Below are positions 62,232-64,000 of a DNA stretch of 64,000 nt, piece by piece. Numbering within the stretch: position 1 is the first letter of the stretch; each line of letters opens with the position of its first letter. Position numbers and translations under genes: made by a program. The notes beneath the pieces are model-generated. The model saw nothing but the letters and a program-made list of their open reading frames with translations, was not told the origin of the DNA and made no database searches. The stretch spans positions 11,184,192-11,248,191 of the forward strand of contig OZ007581.1 in assembly GCA_963931925.1 (NCBI GenBank), written 5' to 3'. This DNA is from Onchidella celtica. Taxonomy: Eukaryota; Mollusca; Gastropoda; Systellommatophora; Onchidiidae.

Positions 62232-64000
62232 GTAAGATAGTAGTATTCTTTACAAGATTTATTCGACATTTCTGTTTACTGATCTGAAGAATGATTTTAC
62301 TTCCTAGCAACTCAAACTTGGGGGGTTAAACTGCTTGTATAAACAAAAACAACGGCTCGCTGTTTCAGACTTACAAGTGGATGTGCGGTCCTAATTTACA
62401 TTATATTATGCAATGGATGACAAATTATAGAAGTTAATTGTCGTTTTTATTGTATTATCCTCAACCCATTATAAATTGAAGGCATACTTTCTCACCCTCG
62501 GTTTTGTGATATTTGAGTCTGTTATGAATTAGAAAATTGGGAAGGGGTGATCTGACAATGATGAAGATTTTTATATTTCGCGGTTCTCAACCAAAGGCTT
62601 TAGATGACCATCCAACTGGCCATTTTATATCTTTAATTATCCCAGCACACAAAAAGGTGTCTTCAAAAATGTATTGTCAAGCTTTACAGGTGATGTTAGT
62701 AAATTGGACCCTCTCTCTGTTTGTTACATGCATGTTGGCTGGAACAATGAATAATTTATTCTAAAATGTTGCCATGGAATTTGCCAAAGAAATTAAATGT
62801 CGCCATAAAATTTGCCATAAAAACGAACTAGTAAAGAGAATTTTCAATACCAAATGTGCTTTAATTTTGTCGTAAACTTTGAACACCCATGTATTAGGGT
62901 TGAAGTAGTATGAACATTTTAAACAATGTAATTCCAATAATATAATATTGTTTGTATTGAACAGATTGATGTTATCACAAACCATACTGTTAGTATGAGT
63001 CTCCGTATTGTAATGTCGGCAAGCAAAAATGCATTCACAGTTTAAAGTTTACTAATGAAAATGATTATAATATTTAAGCATGTAAGCTGTAACATAAAAA
63101 GATTAAATCTTGGATAAATCAATTTGAGTCAAACGTACTTCAAGATCCATAATAATTATAACAAATCTACAGAATACACTTTTATATTAATATTATTATG
63201 GGATTGCTGACATGCATGGACAATGTTATCATTCGTAATTATGCATCGTTACATGGTGAACACAACATTATCGACAAAGTTTGCTGTATGTTTGAAAGCA
63301 GATATGACAAACAAAGACAATTTACATTACGCTTTACGGTAACTGGCTGATGAAGTTTGTCGTCATCTTGAAGTGCTGAGCCGTTCTTTTAATTTATTTA
63401 GTTCAGGGGGGACAAAGCATGTTTTCAATAGAAATGTACAGACAAAGTGATATTTCTGTGCGTGTTTGCATGTAGGTGCATGGAGGTTTGCCGTATATTA
63501 TGACCTTGCCCATTAAGACTGCTACGGTACATGTTATCAGGCCACAACTAAACTTTTACAATGAAATGCTGATATTAAGTACACGGCAGAACTGAGTAAA
63601 GTGTACACTGAGAACAGCCTCGCTTCTTACATCCAGTTTGTTCACAGGTAAGCTTTCAAATCACAGTCAAAAACGTAATTTTGCCAATAACGTTAGCCTT
63701 TGTTTATGGTGGCACTCTCGCTTCCATGACTCTTGAGCCAACATTCAACACATTTTCCTCTGTAAACCTCTAATACAATGTCTACATTTTCGTCGAAATC
63801 AATTATTTCTTTGTATTTATGTCAAGTAATCAAACAATTTAGCTCATTTTGTGCATGATTCATTTATTCACGGTCTTTCATTTCAAGTAGAAGCCTTGTT
63901 TGTTTCATTTCCCGATGACAATCCTCAAATCTGGAGAGTGGTGTGGAGAAAACTGAAACTCATCCTTTGTGATCGAAAAGTGAGAACACGCCTACAATTA
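62232..64000. other. Intron 1 of the second gene
   Basis: Homologous to 7004-9240 up to about 63690. Its collinear stretch lacks the LINE insertions of copy 1. No exon seen before the window ends. Confidence 0.6.

Overview
The window is animal nuclear DNA, most likely from a mollusc and probably a gastropod. The evidence is short exons with GT/AG introns of up to about 11 kb, abundant microsatellites, CR1-like and RNase-H LINE debris, paired Ig domains of the kind seen in gastropod VIgL proteins (FREP/CREP/GREP relatives), and an invertebrate Gmr1-like retrotransposon. No rRNA, convincing tRNA, bacterial or CRISPR signal was seen.

Layout. 1-6.9 kb: the end of a GC-rich foldback repeat, segmentally duplicated upstream sequence, a decayed minus-strand multicopy gene broken by a LINE tail, and an orphan Ig exon. 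6.93-58.86 kb: one plus-strand set of 15 exons that chain in perfect splice phase (2,724 nt, 907 codons plus stop). The order is signal peptide, Ig-Ig (13.0-17.3 kb), Ig-Ig (28.3-31.8 kb), four exons of Delta/Notch-ligand-type EGF repeats without an MNLL or DSL domain (35.7-41.3 kb), a last Ig domain in two exons (46.3 and 57.4 kb), a stop and a poly(A) signal. 58.9-62.1 kb: a 486-bp near-perfect hairpin and a second copy of the upstream region. 62.16 kb to the end: the signal-peptide exon and first intron of a second, tandem copy of the gene.

The introns are crowded with mobile DNA. The main items are an intact and apparently very young 8.24-kb Gmr1-like Ty3/gypsy element (integrase before reverse transcriptase, SCAN-like Gag, 1,155-bp LTRs that read as identical, 5-bp target duplication), a 3.0-kb foldback element, a THAP-containing element with inverted repeats, a MADF pseudogene, a SINE-like insertion with an identifiable empty site, several LINE fragments, and an intron-bearing pseudogene of a family resembling DUF7869.

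How it fits together. Each Ig domain is two exons joined by a phase-0 intron and bounded by phase-1 introns, so single domains, domain pairs or the whole EGF cassette can be duplicated or skipped in frame. The Ig pair has been tandemly duplicated with its introns, and a third unit survives as a fragment. The product, if made as one chain, would be a secreted Ig/EGF protein joining VIgL-like recognition domains to a Delta EGF array. The main doubt is that the EGF array stops inside its sixth repeat before joining the last Ig exon, so full-length cDNA is the deciding evidence.
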